A DNA stretch of 39,259 bases from Chlorogloeopsis fritschii PCC 6912 (GTDB lineage: Bacteria > Cyanobacteriota > Cyanobacteriia > Cyanobacteriales > Nostocaceae), in contig NZ_AJLN01000137.1 of assembly GCF_000317285.1 (NCBI RefSeq), positions 1 to 39,259 of the forward strand, in the 5' to 3' direction. Every line of letters begins with the position of its first letter. Position 1 is the stretch's first letter. This document shows, piece by piece, positions 1 through 8,381 of this stretch. A model generated the notes under the pieces. It saw only the letters and a list, made by a program, of their open reading frames with translations. It was not told the origin of the DNA and made no database searches. The translations under genes were made by a program, and so were the position numbers.

Positions 1-393
1 CTACCCATTATTGGAGGGTATGCCTACACTGATGCTAGAGTTACCAAAGATAATGCCATTCCAGAAGGAAATCGGCTGTTTTCTGCTCCCGAACACTCAT
101 TCAACCTATGGACAACCTACAGAATCCAACAAGGTGATTTGCAAGGACTGGGATTTGGTTTAGGCTTCTACTATGTTGGTGAAAGAGTAGCAGATTTAGC
201 TAATACTTTAGAGCTACCTAGTTACTTCCGCACCGATGCTGCAATTTTCTATGAACGTGAGCAATTCCGCGCCGCCTTGAATTTCCGTAATATCTTTGAT
301 GTAGATTACTATACAAGTCGATTTGGATCTGGAACATTTGTTATGCCCGGCACTCCTTTTACCGTTCAAGGAACGATTTCATGGAAGTTTTAA
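1..393 (+). CDS. TonB-dependent siderophore receptor, C-terminal part (5' end outside window)
   Basis: The frame is open from base 1 to the TAA at 391-393, so only the last 130 residues of an outer-membrane receptor are present. These receptors import ferric siderophores using TonB energy. The fragment has the alternating hydrophobic/polar strands of the last part of a 22-strand barrel, a motif close to the family's conserved end (LNFRNIFDVDYY), a late YTSRFGSGTF-like segment, and a terminal WKF with C-terminal Phe, the usual outer-membrane assembly signal. The gene for an iron-siderophore binding lipoprotein starts 8 bases downstream, so the two were probably co-transcribed as a siderophore uptake unit. 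The substrate cannot be told from this part. The family call is firm. Confidence 0.85.
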   Translation, partial: LPIIGGYAYTDARVTKDNAIPEGNRLFSAPEHSFNLWTTYRIQQGDLQGLGFGLGFYYVGERVADLANTLELPSYFRTDAAIFYEREQFRAALNFRNIFDVDYYTSRFGSGTFVMPGTPFTVQGTISWKF

Positions 394-401
394 GTTGCTA
401 G

Positions 402-1398
402 ATGTTCACGAGTATTTCTTGGCGTTACTTCACCCATTTACTGCTTTTGGGTGTCCTCACAGCAATACTGGTTTCGGCTTGCAAAACAACTAATGATACC
501 AGTCTTACTAGCTATAAACAGCCTGTTGAGGATTGTCGAACGGTGCAACATATAATGGGTAGCACCTGCATTCCTCGTAACCCTCAACGGGTTGTGACTC
601 TTGATGGTTTAGAAAATACTTTGGCATTAGGTATCCGTCCTATTGCATCAACATTTGTTCCAGGATTTCCGCAGCCCAAATATCTTAAGGGTAAACTAGA
701 TCAACTAGAATCTGTTGGAGATTACAATAGCCCGAATATCGAAAAGATTTTACGGCTCAAACCAGACTTAATTGTGTGTAGCTCTAGAGTAGAAGGTATT
801 TACAAACAGCTATCTTACATTGCACCTACGGTGGTACTCAATATGCCCTATCCTCCCCCTTCCTGGAAGGAGCAATTAGAGGAGCTTGCTAAAGTTTTAG
901 GTAAACAAGAAGTTAGTAAACAACTGATGGATGAATATTGGCAAAGAATTGAAAAACTTCAACAGGCTTTAGGCGTTGACGCAGCCTCTCCCAAGCAGAA
1001 TCGCCGTGAAACAATGAAAGTGTCGATCGCCAATGCATCTTCAGAATACGGAATTTGGTCTTATGTCTTATGGAGAAAAGCATCCTTCTGGCTCAGTTTT
1101 GAAGGATATTGGTCTACAACGTCCCAAATCACAAAGAGGAGATTTCTTCTATATAGAAAATATATCTAAAGAAACAATATCTGATATTGATGGGGATATT
1201 CTCTTTTTTGCATCTTGGGAAAGGGAAGATGATAAGAAGACGTTAGAGAAGCTTAAACAAAGTTCTTTGTGGAGCAAACTCAAAGTTATTCAACGCAATC
1301 AAGTTTATTTCGTCGGTTCACATTGGCATCAATCAGATATTTTTGCCATTAACGCCATTCTTGACGATTTAGAAAGATACCTTGTCAATACACCTTAA
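402..1398 (+). pseudogene. Iron-siderophore ABC transporter substrate-binding lipoprotein, frameshifted
   Basis: The intact product would be a periplasmic lipoprotein delivering ferric siderophore to an ABC importer (FecB/FhuD-like fold). The first frame, from ATG 402, has a signal peptide ending in a lipobox (LVSAC, Cys27), then family features such as CIPRNPQRVV, a GLENTLALGI segment and KPDLIVCS. It then runs into unrelated sequence and stops at 1169. The correct C-terminal half lies in another frame to the TAA at 1396-1398 (GSVLKDIGLQRP, GDILFFAS, VYFVGSHWH). The break is at 1058-1072, where TCTTATG occurs twice in tandem. Removing one copy restores WSYGEKHPSG and one frame of about 330 residues. 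The gene follows the TonB receptor by 8 bases. It is probably inactive, unless slippage at the repeat restores the frame in some cells. Confidence 0.85.
1058..1072 (+). repeat. 7-bp tandem duplication that breaks the binding-protein gene
   Basis: TCTTATG at 1059-1065 is repeated exactly at 1066-1072, and the G at 1058 extends the periodicity. The extra seven bases shift the frame by one. Deleting either copy restores a continuous, family-like protein, so this duplication is the lesion. Confidence 0.85.
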
Positions 1399-1855
1399 TT
1401 CTCTTCGTCTGTAAATCATGCGATCGCAATATGCTTTTAAAGTTATGCTTTGCCGATCGCCACCACCCATAGCTTAGATATAGAGAAACCCAAAGCACAA
1501 AACTAACTGGGAAAAACTAATAAATTTTCAACAATCATAAATGCTGACTAGCGCTCGCTGCTCAACCTTTATCTTTAGCCAATAATTTGCACTTTTGGGA
1601 TAAAAATTTGCCTTTTTTGGATAGACCAATAACATAAGAGCGATTAAAATTGTCTACATCTAACTTCTTGTTAAAAGATAACACGAAGACTTATTAGCAC
1701 TGAATGGTATCTATGCAAATTTGTGGCATATACAGTCAGAGTCAGTGTTTCATTAATACTTGCATTTAACTATAGTTGGCTGAAAACAGCTTTGTATTAT
1801 ATTACACAATTTATACCAGCACTAAATGAAAGTTTTTCTGAGAGTAGCTGTGCTT
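1399..1855 (+). other. Intergenic region upstream of the Fur-like gene
   Basis: AT-rich gap of about 460 bases. It holds a HIP1-like GCGATCGC near 1423 and no convincing gene. An open frame across 1723-1989 overlaps the Fur-like gene in another frame and has no family character. The promoter of the Fur-like gene must lie here, but I could not fix a -35/-10 pair or a Fur box with confidence. Confidence 0.5.
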
Positions 1856-2650
1856 ATGTATACTTTAGATTCCTTGAAAACAAAATTAAATGCTCAAGGT
1901 TATCGGCTTACTCCTCAACGTCTATTAATTGTTCAAGTGTTTCAAAATTTACCAACTATTCATCCTTTAACTGTAGAGGAACTGCATAGGTTAATAATAG
2001 AACGTGGAGAAAAAATGAATTTGAGTACGGTGTATCGCAATCTCAAATTTATGACGCGAATAGGAATTGTACGGGAAGTCAAATTAGCACAAATACGCAA
2101 ATATTACGAACTTAATACCGCTTTTTGTGAGCATCACCATCTTGTTTGTGTTCAATGCCATCAGACGATCAAGTTTATCAATTCCTCTATCATCCAAACG
2201 GGATTGAGGGAGGCAAACAAACATGGGATGCAAATGCTTGACTGTCAGCTTATCCTTCATACTATCTGTTTTGATGCCCTACAGATGGGGTGGCCTAAAT
2301 GTGTATCCAGTGATTGGAGATGTTCCCGCTCTGTTGCGCCAGAAGCAGCCAACAGTTTCAACCATCGAAATCTGAAGCCAAGAATTAGTAGTAACGAAAA
2401 AATTGTGCGGCGAATTGAGTTGAGAGGGGAACGTATTGTAGTTTGTACACCAAAAGATGAGATAGAAAAATATCAACATAAAGCAAAGTTGATTCCAGGA
2501 TGGCGCTTATCTAGGAAAGATAAGTACTGGTATTTTCCTTTAGAAAAAGTGCCAGAGGTGCTAAACCTGTTTCAAGGATACGAAATTGATCCAAAAATAG
2601 AAGTTGTTCTTGCCCTCATCAAAGAGCAACAAGTTGATTATGGATGCTAG
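1856..2650 (+). CDS. Fur-family transcriptional regulator with an extra C-terminal HARP-like segment
   Basis: The N-terminal ~160 residues of 264 form a ferric-uptake-regulator protein: winged helix with GYRLTPQR and MNLSTVYRNLK, then a dimerisation/metal domain with HHHLVCVQC (first CxxC and His cluster) and MLDCQLILHTIC. The usual second CxxC is missing (ICFDALQ). Fur proteins bind iron and repress iron-uptake genes, which fits the receptor and binding-protein genes upstream. After about residue 175 comes a ~75-residue segment with IPGWRLSRKDKYWYFPL, which resembles the HARP-like module of some helicases and is not part of normal Fur. I chose ATG 1856 (MYTLDSLK, a typical Fur beginning); an in-frame ATG at 1826 is possible. 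The fusion could be native, or the result of a deletion joining Fur to a gene fragment. Confidence 0.75.
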   Translation: MYTLDSLKTKLNAQGYRLTPQRLLIVQVFQNLPTIHPLTVEELHRLIIERGEKMNLSTVYRNLKFMTRIGIVREVKLAQIRKYYELNTAFCEHHHLVCVQCHQTIKFINSSIIQTGLREANKHGMQMLDCQLILHTICFDALQMGWPKCVSSDWRCSRSVAPEAANSFNHRNLKPRISSNEKIVRRIELRGERIVVCTPKDEIEKYQHKAKLIPGWRLSRKDKYWYFPLEKVPEVLNLFQGYEIDPKIEVVLALIKEQQVDYGC

Positions 2651-3060
2651 AATGCTTAAAATTTGATTGTAGGCTCCAGAAAATTATCGAAACGAAAGTA
2701 ACATCAATACTGTTTTCAAAATTTATTAGTTGATTTAGGGACGATTGTTAAAAATCAAACTTGAGCGACTTTTTGACAAAATTACTGAACTCACTCATGC
2801 GCAAAAAAGAGCTTTAGATTTACTTGGTATTACTCTGATTTCTACCCACCAAATCTGTAACTAAAATATTTAAAACCCTTGGTGAGTAATTTATATGACT
2901 TTTTTCAAGGTGAAAGTTCAGGCTAATGGTTGTGAACAATCAGATGGCGATCGCGTGATTATCAAATAGTAGCAACAGTTCAAGCTGGTAACAAAGGTTT
3001 GATAACTCTATCTCCAGACTGTTGAAACTGATGCAAAATTTGAATATGGGTATTTAACCT
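2651..3060 (+). other. Gene-free, probably decayed DNA between the Fur-like gene and the lipid kinase
   Basis: About 410 bases with no full gene. A 39-codon open stretch at 2745-2864 (TTG start, reads KLERLFDKITELTHAQKR) and a short one from ATG 2895 with codon-like composition both end early. They look like remnants of coding sequence, perhaps of whatever supplied the extra tail of the gene upstream. I do not recognise them. Confidence 0.4.
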
Positions 3061-3960
3061 ATGACTTCAAAAGCCTCTTTGATTTTTAATCCATCTTCGG
3101 GTCAAGGCGACCCAGTCGAACAACTAGTTACAATTCGAGACATTTTAGAGCCTGCTATTAACTTAGATATTTGCCCTATTCACAATAAAGAGATTGGTGC
3201 TGCTGAGTTAGTCCGCAGAGCTATTGCAGAGGGCGCATCCATGATTCTTGTCGCTGGAGGTGATGGCACCATTTCAGCTGCTGCCGAAGCCTTAATGAAT
3301 ACCGAAATTCCTTTGGGCATAATTCCCACAGGGACTGCCAATTCTTTTGCTAGAGCTTTGGGTATTTCCAGTGATATTACAGTTGCCTGCCAAACTATTT
3401 TAACGGGCATAAACCGAAGAGTAGATATAGCGCTTTGCAACGGCAAACCTATGGTTTTACTTGCAGGTATTGGTTATGAGGCAGAAAGTATTGAGCAAGC
3501 AAAACGCCACCTAAAAAAGCTTTTTGGAGTTTTGGCATATATCCAAGGCGGAATCAAGCAATTTTGGAATTTAAAGGCATTTGAAACTCAAATTGAGACT
3601 GAAAATCAAACCATGTGTTTGCAATCTGTAGCTGTCACGATCGCTAATGCTGCTCCTGTAACTTCCTTCCTGGCTCATGGAGCGGCAGGTGTAATTTTGG
3701 ATGATGGTTTACTAGATGTTACAATCGTTGCCCCTACCAATCGAACAAATGCTTTATTTGCCGCTTACCATCTTTTAATCACAGGCTTTACTGGTAATAC
3801 TACCAACCGTAATGATATTCAGCACTTGCGAGCAAAATCTGTAAAGGTTAGAACTGAACCTCCACAAAAGGTAGTTTTAGACGGTAACTTAATTGAAACT
3901 ACTCCTGTAGAAGTAAATTGCATTCCAGGAGGTTTAACTGTCGTAGTGCCCAGTCAATAG
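3061..3960 (+). CDS. Diacylglycerol kinase family lipid kinase (YegS/BmrU-like)
   Basis: A 299-residue protein, the normal length for soluble bacterial lipid kinases that use ATP to phosphorylate diacylglycerol or related lipids at the inner membrane face. Motifs in order: nucleotide-loop start NPSSGQG (residues 10-16), glycine-rich GGDGT (66-70) that binds ATP phosphates, GTANSFAR (91-98), and the later LDGNLIETTPVEVNCIPGGL of the beta-sandwich C-terminal domain. There is no signal peptide or membrane segment. It stands alone, with about 400 bases of decayed DNA before it and a repeat-rich gap after it. The exact lipid substrate cannot be read from the sequence; related proteins act on diacylglycerol, phosphatidylglycerol or sphingoid bases. 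Confidence 0.87.
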   Translation: MTSKASLIFNPSSGQGDPVEQLVTIRDILEPAINLDICPIHNKEIGAAELVRRAIAEGASMILVAGGDGTISAAAEALMNTEIPLGIIPTGTANSFARALGISSDITVACQTILTGINRRVDIALCNGKPMVLLAGIGYEAESIEQAKRHLKKLFGVLAYIQGGIKQFWNLKAFETQIETENQTMCLQSVAVTIANAAPVTSFLAHGAAGVILDDGLLDVTIVAPTNRTNALFAAYHLLITGFTGNTTNRNDIQHLRAKSVKVRTEPPQKVVLDGNLIETTPVEVNCIPGGLTVVVPSQ

Positions 3961-4320
3961 GGGATTGGGAAGAAGAGGACACGGGGATGCGGGGACACGG
4001 TGACAAGGAGAGATGGGGAAGCTCTTGAAGTTGGGGAAGCTGGGGGAGTAAAGTGAATAACGATTCTCCCCTTTCTCCACGGCAGTTGCTACAAGTCTCT
4101 TAACCCGCAAGGGCGCACTGCCTCCCCTGCTGCACCTCTCCCCCTGCTCTCTTCTTTGTCTCTAGTCCCTAGCCCCTAGTCCCTAATCCCTAGCTTCCAT
4201 CACTATTCAGTCACATTTGCTTGTTAAGCTGTCTCTGCATATCACTTTTAATCAAAATATTTCTATTGGTATTAATACAACCCAAGACTTGAGATTGGAT
4301 TAGGATGAAAAGGAGCTGCT
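3961..4320 (+). other. Repeat-rich spacer before mgtE
   Basis: Holds purine-rich low-complexity DNA (GGGGATGCGGGGACACGG type), pyrimidine-rich stretches and the heptamer array at 4162-4193. No gene seen. The mgtE ribosome binding site is at its right end (AAAAGGAG, 4308-4315). Confidence 0.6.
4162..4193 (+). repeat. Heptameric tandem repeat array, consensus CTAGTCC
   Basis: Four consecutive 7-mers read CTAGTCC, CTAGCCC, CTAGTCC and CTAATCC, followed by CTAG. This is the short tandemly repeated repetitive (STRR) type known from heterocystous cyanobacteria. Confidence 0.85.
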
Positions 4321-5715
4321 GTGACTGGACAAACTCCCCCTTCATACCAACCGACTAGCTCCCGACGTGAATTGCAGGAGCTAGTACAAGCACAATTGGA
4401 AACATTGCTGGCTCAACAGAACTATGAAGGAGCTAAAGCTTTGTTGGTTCCTGTTCAACCAGTAGATATTGCCGAAGTGATTGGCAACTTACCAGAAGCG
4501 ATGCAGGCGATCGCTTTTCGGTTGCTTTCTAAAAAAGAGGCGATCGAGGTTTATGAATACCTTGATTCCAATGTACAGCAAGCACTTCTGGAAGAATTTA
4601 AGCGTCAAGATGTATTGGATATTGTTGATCGGATGTCACCCGACGATCGGGCGCGGCTATTTGACGAACTACCAGCAAAAGTTGTCCGGCAACTCTTACA
4701 ACAACTAACTCCTGCCGAACGCGATGCAACTGCTCTGCTTTTGGGTTACAAACCCAATACTGCGGGGCGAATCATGACGCCAGAATACCTATCGTTGAAA
4801 GAAAATATGACCGTTGCCCAGGCTCTAGAGAGAATTCGCAGCCTGGCAGATGTGAGTGAATTAATTTACTACCTCTATGTCACTGATGATGCTCGTCGCT
4901 TGAGTGGAACTCTCTCATTACGGGATTTAATTAAAGCTCAACTAGAAGAATTCATTGGTAATATCATGACAACAGATGTGGTATACGTTCATACCGATAC
5001 CGACCAAGAGGAAGTTGCCCGCACGATTCAGCGTTATGACTTTGTGGCAGTGCCTGTCGTGGATACCGAGAAAAGATTAGTAGGTATTGTTACTGTTGAT
5101 GATGTTCTTGACATCCTAGAACAAGAAACCACCGAGGATATATATGCCTTGGGGGGGCTTGAATCTGGCGCTGACAACTATTTTCAAACTAATTTATTCA
5201 CGGTTGCCCGCAGACGGGTATCGTGGCTGCTGATTCTTTTATTGACTAATACTCTTACCTCCGCAGTCATTCGCAATCAAGAAGATGTTTTAGAGCAGGT
5301 AGTTACCTTAGCTGCGTTTATTCCATTGTTGATTGACACTGGTGGTAATGTGGGAGCGCAATCTTCTACAGTGGTGATTCGGGGTTTGAATACGCAGGAA
5401 ATACGTATGCGAGAGACTTTGAGCGTCATCCGCAAAGAAGCGATCGCTGGTGCTTTGTTAGGGGCAATGTTAGGAATAGTAGTTACGGTATGGGCTTTCG
5501 TCCTTCAAGGAAACTTAGCAGTAGCAATTGCCGTGGGCATCAGTTTATTTGCGATTTCGCTCATTGCTTCGCTATCTGGTGCTGCCTTACCTTTTTTGTT
5601 TCATTCTTTGAAGTTAGATCCCGCTTTGATGTCAGCTCCTTTTATTACCACTGCTGTTGATGTCTTGGGAGTTTTAATTTATTTGAATGTAGCAAGATGG
5701 ATTTTAAGATTGTGA
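4321..5715 (+). CDS. mgtE: Magnesium transporter MgtE
   Basis: A 464-residue MgtE-type Mg2+ channel of the plasma membrane, full length for the family. Order: N-terminal superhelical domain (about 20-145, with SPDDRARLFDELP), paired CBS domains (about 150-270, beginning AGRIMTPEY and ending LVGIVTVDDVLDIL) that sense intracellular Mg2+, a connecting helix, then five membrane helices from about residue 300. The pore signature GGNVGAQSST is at 341-350. The start is GTG 4321, chosen because a strong AAAAGGAG lies 6 bases upstream and the frame has no earlier in-frame ATG that fits. It appears monocistronic. In this family gating depends on Mg2+ binding to the N and CBS domains; I saw no Mg2+ riboswitch upstream. 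Confidence 0.95.
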   Translation: MTGQTPPSYQPTSSRRELQELVQAQLETLLAQQNYEGAKALLVPVQPVDIAEVIGNLPEAMQAIAFRLLSKKEAIEVYEYLDSNVQQALLEEFKRQDVLDIVDRMSPDDRARLFDELPAKVVRQLLQQLTPAERDATALLLGYKPNTAGRIMTPEYLSLKENMTVAQALERIRSLADVSELIYYLYVTDDARRLSGTLSLRDLIKAQLEEFIGNIMTTDVVYVHTDTDQEEVARTIQRYDFVAVPVVDTEKRLVGIVTVDDVLDILEQETTEDIYALGGLESGADNYFQTNLFTVARRRVSWLLILLLTNTLTSAVIRNQEDVLEQVVTLAAFIPLLIDTGGNVGAQSSTVVIRGLNTQEIRMRETLSVIRKEAIAGALLGAMLGIVVTVWAFVLQGNLAVAIAVGISLFAISLIASLSGAALPFLFHSLKLDPALMSAPFITTAVDVLGVLIYLNVARWILRL

Positions 5716-5720
5716 ATACA

Positions 5721-5752
5721 AATAAAGTTAACTAGTTAAGGTCGTCATTAGT
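5721..5752 (+). repeat. 32-bp dispersed repeat, copy 1
   Basis: These 32 bases match the reverse complement of 12525-12556 at 30 of 32 positions (differences C/T at offsets 12 and 26). Both copies abut a heptameric array, so the unit is larger than the array itself. Confidence 0.8.
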
Positions 5753-5785
5753 TAGTGGTTAGTGGTTAGTGGTTAGTAGTTAGTA
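5751..5785 (+). repeat. Heptameric tandem repeat array, consensus GTTAGTG
   Basis: Five consecutive 7-mers: GTTAGTG three times, then GTTAGTA twice. STRR-type array directly following mgtE and running into the inverted-repeat element at 5783. Confidence 0.88.
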
Positions 5786-5850
5786 GGGGCGGGTTTAGAA
5801 GATAAATTATCAGTTTGAACGGCAAGATTATCAACAAAACCCGCCCGTAC
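5783..5850. repeat. MITE-like inverted-repeat element
   Basis: A 68-bp segment bounded by GTAGGGGCGGGTTT (5783-5796) and AAACCCGCCCGTAC (5837-5850), which pair at 13 of 14 positions. It has no coding capacity. This is the usual form of small palindromic repeats in Nostoc-type genomes. Confidence 0.75.
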
Positions 5851-6133
5851 AGTAGTTAGTAGTTGGTTGTTTATTACTCTCCTTGTCCCCGTTCCCTGTT
5901 CCCCCAACCCTGTTCCCTACTTATCACATTTTAATCACATTTGCGCTCCATCATCATTAAGTGTAAGTATACAAACCCTGATTGCAAATATCTCTGCAAT
6001 CAAATCCCAAGAGCAATCATTGTGTCCATGAAGCTTGATTCAATAACACTAATGTTGGGTTAGTGCTCGGTGTTAGCTACAACTTCTAGCAATTCAATCG
6101 TTGATTGAGCTTACTAGTTAAGAGGTTATAATC

Positions 6134-6538
6134 ATGAACCCAAAAATTTTTCTGCCTTTGATGATGATTGCAACAATCATTGTGCCATCAATTCCTAAAT
6201 TGGTGCAAGCACAGACGCAAACACAGACTACTAGAATTGGTGACTTAGGAACACCTCAAGGCATCACCATATCTGGAAAGGTTCAGAGCATAGTTGGTAA
6301 TGATTTCATCCTTGATGATGGCAGTGGACAAGTCATTGTCGATGCCGGGCCGCGTTGGTGGCGTGAAGTTAACCTTAAACAAGGTGAGCAAGTTACCGTC
6401 ACGGGTGAAATGGGTAGAGCTGGTGAATTTGATGCTTTTAGGATTACCAGAGCAGATGGATCTGCGATCGAAATTCGTTCACCTGAAGGGCCACCACCTT
6501 GGGCAGGTGGCCCCAATCGAGCCAAACCTAAGAAGTAG
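6134..6538 (+). CDS. Secreted OB-fold protein (BOF-like), function unknown
   Basis: A 134-residue protein with a clear signal peptide (hydrophobic 5-20, cleavage probably after VQA, residue 26), a short QTQTQT linker, and one small beta-barrel domain (about 40-116). The pattern ISGKVQSIVGNDFILDDGSG...GEQVTVTGEMG is that of bacterial OB-fold (BOF) or nucleic-acid-binding-fold periplasmic proteins. The tail is Pro/Lys rich (PPPWAGGPNRAKPKK). BOF proteins such as YgiW of other bacteria are linked to stress tolerance, but that role is only suggested here. AAGAGG lies 9 bases before ATG 6134. It stands alone between two repeat-bearing gaps. Confidence 0.7.
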   Translation: MNPKIFLPLMMIATIIVPSIPKLVQAQTQTQTTRIGDLGTPQGITISGKVQSIVGNDFILDDGSGQVIVDAGPRWWREVNLKQGEQVTVTGEMGRAGEFDAFRITRADGSAIEIRSPEGPPPWAGGPNRAKPKK

Positions 6539-6840
6539 TAACAGCCCTGTTGAGCTAAAAATTATACGTTGTAGGGAAGAGGTAAGCAGTTAAAAATTCA
6601 ATTGAAGAAATCAGGAGGTAGAGAGCAGAAGGTTCCATTCAGAAGGGGATTCAGACCCCTCCATTCGGGGGAGCCTCTGAGCCTTGCTCATAGGGAACTT
6701 GATACCCTTATTCCTTTCAGCCGTGAACAGAAGTTTTGTTGACATTCCTTCTGCCTTCTGCCTCCTGCCTTTCTTGGTCAACGCGTACATCCAAGGTACA
6801 AATATTCTTTCTTGATGTTTGTTGATAAAATATCAAAACC
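6539..6840 (+). other. Spacer with hairpins and a heptamer array
   Basis: About 300 bases without a supported gene. It contains complementary G/C runs (AGGGG, ACCCCTCC, CGGGGG at 6643-6670) that could fold as a terminator-like hairpin after the OB-fold gene, and the CTGCCTT array at 6751-6771. Confidence 0.5.
6751..6771 (+). repeat. Heptameric tandem repeat array, consensus CTGCCTT
   Basis: Three consecutive 7-mers CTGCCTT, CTGCCTC and CTGCCTT. The same heptamer family recurs at 17653-17680. Confidence 0.8.
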
Positions 6841-7470
6841 ATGATATACAGGCAAATTCTACTGTTACTTATTACGGTCGTTGGTACTGTATTTGGTTCT
6901 GTTGGATGCACCTTGGAACGCAATTTTGAAGCAGAGGCACAAGCGCCTACTTCTGTAATTCAAGCTCAACGAAGACGGGCAGATGTACCTTATGTGCCAA
7001 CTCCACAAAGATTAGTAGAAGCCATGCTGGAATTAGCGCAAATCACCAGCAATGATGTGGTTTATGACTTGGGTAGCGGTGATGGGCGAATTCCCATTAC
7101 TGCTGTCAACAAATACAATGCTCGTCGTGCTGTGGGCGTGGAAATTAACCCTCGTCTTGTACAAGAAAGCCGTGTTAATGCTCAAAAAGCAGGAGTGAGC
7201 GATCGCGTAGAGTTTAGACAACAAGACTTGTTTCAAACTGATTTAGGTGATGCCACGGTAGTAACACTCTACTTATTACCAAATGTCAATTTAAGATTGC
7301 GACCGAAACTATTAAAAGAACTAAAACCAGGCACTCGCATTGTTTCCCACAGCTTTGATATGGGCGAATGGAAACCACAGCGGGCAGTACGCAGGAATGG
7401 CCGAACTCTTTATTTATGGGTTGTTCCAAAGCAAATTCCCCGAAATTTAACCTCACAGCCAGAAATTTAA
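6841..7470 (+). CDS. Class I SAM-methyltransferase-fold lipoprotein
   Basis: A 209-residue protein combining an export signal with a methyltransferase fold. Residues 1-23 form a lipoprotein signal (hydrophobic core 6-18, lipobox GSVGC with Cys23). After a linker, a Rossmann-type domain begins at about residue 50 with motif I DLGSGDGR (76-83), the acidic end of strand 2 in VGVEINPRL, and RVEFRQQDLFQ as the motif II region. The C-terminal strands include LKPGTRIVSHSFDMGEW. SAM is not expected outside the cytoplasm, so either the signal acts as a membrane anchor facing inward, or the protein binds something else. ATG 6841 is the only start giving the signal peptide. It is probably transcribed alone. 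The substrate is unknown. Confidence 0.75.
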   Translation: MIYRQILLLLITVVGTVFGSVGCTLERNFEAEAQAPTSVIQAQRRRADVPYVPTPQRLVEAMLELAQITSNDVVYDLGSGDGRIPITAVNKYNARRAVGVEINPRLVQESRVNAQKAGVSDRVEFRQQDLFQTDLGDATVVTLYLLPNVNLRLRPKLLKELKPGTRIVSHSFDMGEWKPQRAVRRNGRTLYLWVVPKQIPRNLTSQPEI

Positions 7471-7571
7471 TTTTCCATCAGACAGATGAATGCCTCAACA
7501 GGTGTGAAATAAACTACTACAAACGATTGATATAAGTTAAAAAACACAGAATTAATATAAGGAAAAGTGCA

Positions 7572-8381
7572 ATGAAAGGATTAAAAGGCAAGAATGCTTT
7601 GATTACTGGAGCAAGTTCAGGTATAGGACAAGCGATCGCCATTCGTCTTGCTCAAGAAGGTTGCAACATCGCCATAAATTACCGCAAAAGTCCTGCTGGT
7701 GCCGAAGAAACGGAAGACATGGCAATGCAAAAGGCGTGTGGCGATATTGAAAATTGCGGTGTCAAGTCTCTACTAGTTCAAGGTGATGTCTCTAGTGAAG
7801 AAGATATCATCGACATGGTAAACACAGTAGTTGAAAAATTCGGCAGTTTAGATATTTTGGTTAACAATGCCGGTATTCAAATTGAAAGCCCCTCCCACGA
7901 AATTAAAACCAGTGAGTTCGATCAAGTACTGGCAGTAAACCTCCGGGGTGCTTACCTCTGTGCCCGTGAAACTATTAAGCACCTCCTTTCTCAGAATCAT
8001 GCAGGGATAATTATCAATGTTTCCAGCGTTCACGAAATTATACCCAGACCAATGTATGTCAGCTATTCCATCAGTAAAGGAGGAATGGAAAATCTCACCA
8101 AAACCCTAGCACTTGAATACGCAAACCGAGGTATTCGTGTTAACGCGATCGCACCAGGAGCAACAGTTACACCTATCAACGAAGCTTGGACTGAAGACCC
8201 CGAAAAGAAAGCCATTGTAGAAAGCCACATCCCGATGGGGCGTGCTGGTACTTCAGAGGAAATGGCAGCAGCAGTAGCATTTTTAGCATCAGATGAAGCA
8301 GCATACATCACCGGACAAACCCTGTTTATAGACGGTGGACTAACGCTGTATGCAGACTTCCGAGAAGCTTGGTCAGCTTGA
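7572..8381 (+). CDS. SDR-family oxidoreductase, glucose 1-dehydrogenase-like
   Basis: A 269-residue classical short-chain dehydrogenase/reductase, cytoplasmic and NAD(P)-dependent. It has the dinucleotide-binding TGASSGIG (12-19), NNAG (98-101), catalytic Ser152, and YSISK with Tyr165 and Lys169. The tail AAYITGQTLFIDGGLTLY is the standard SDR ending. Overall pattern and the GMENLTKTLALEYANRGIRVNAIAPG segment resemble glucose 1-dehydrogenases (glucose to gluconolactone), often stress-linked in bacteria, but SDR substrates are hard to predict. AAGGA is placed 10 bases before ATG 7572. It is about 100 bases after the exported methyltransferase, on the same strand, and could share a transcript with it. 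Confidence 0.87.
   Translation: MKGLKGKNALITGASSGIGQAIAIRLAQEGCNIAINYRKSPAGAEETEDMAMQKACGDIENCGVKSLLVQGDVSSEEDIIDMVNTVVEKFGSLDILVNNAGIQIESPSHEIKTSEFDQVLAVNLRGAYLCARETIKHLLSQNHAGIIINVSSVHEIIPRPMYVSYSISKGGMENLTKTLALEYANRGIRVNAIAPGATVTPINEAWTEDPEKKAIVESHIPMGRAGTSEEMAAAVAFLASDEAAYITGQTLFIDGGLTLYADFREAWSA

Larger units (their letters stand above)
5716..6133 (+). other. Intergenic region with dispersed repeat, heptamer array and MITE-like hairpin
   Basis: The gap holds three repeat features described separately (5721-5752, 5751-5785, 5783-5850), further pyrimidine-rich sequence near 5880-5920, and the promoter region of the secreted OB-fold protein. No gene seen. Confidence 0.6.

Noticed and set aside
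1723-1989. 88-codon frame before and inside the Fur-like gene
   Set aside because: Ser/Tyr-rich, no domain, and overlaps the Fur frame which has clear motifs.
4162-4193. Short repeats considered as a CRISPR array
   Set aside because: Repeat units are 7 bases without spacers; this is an STRR array. No cas gene is present in the window.
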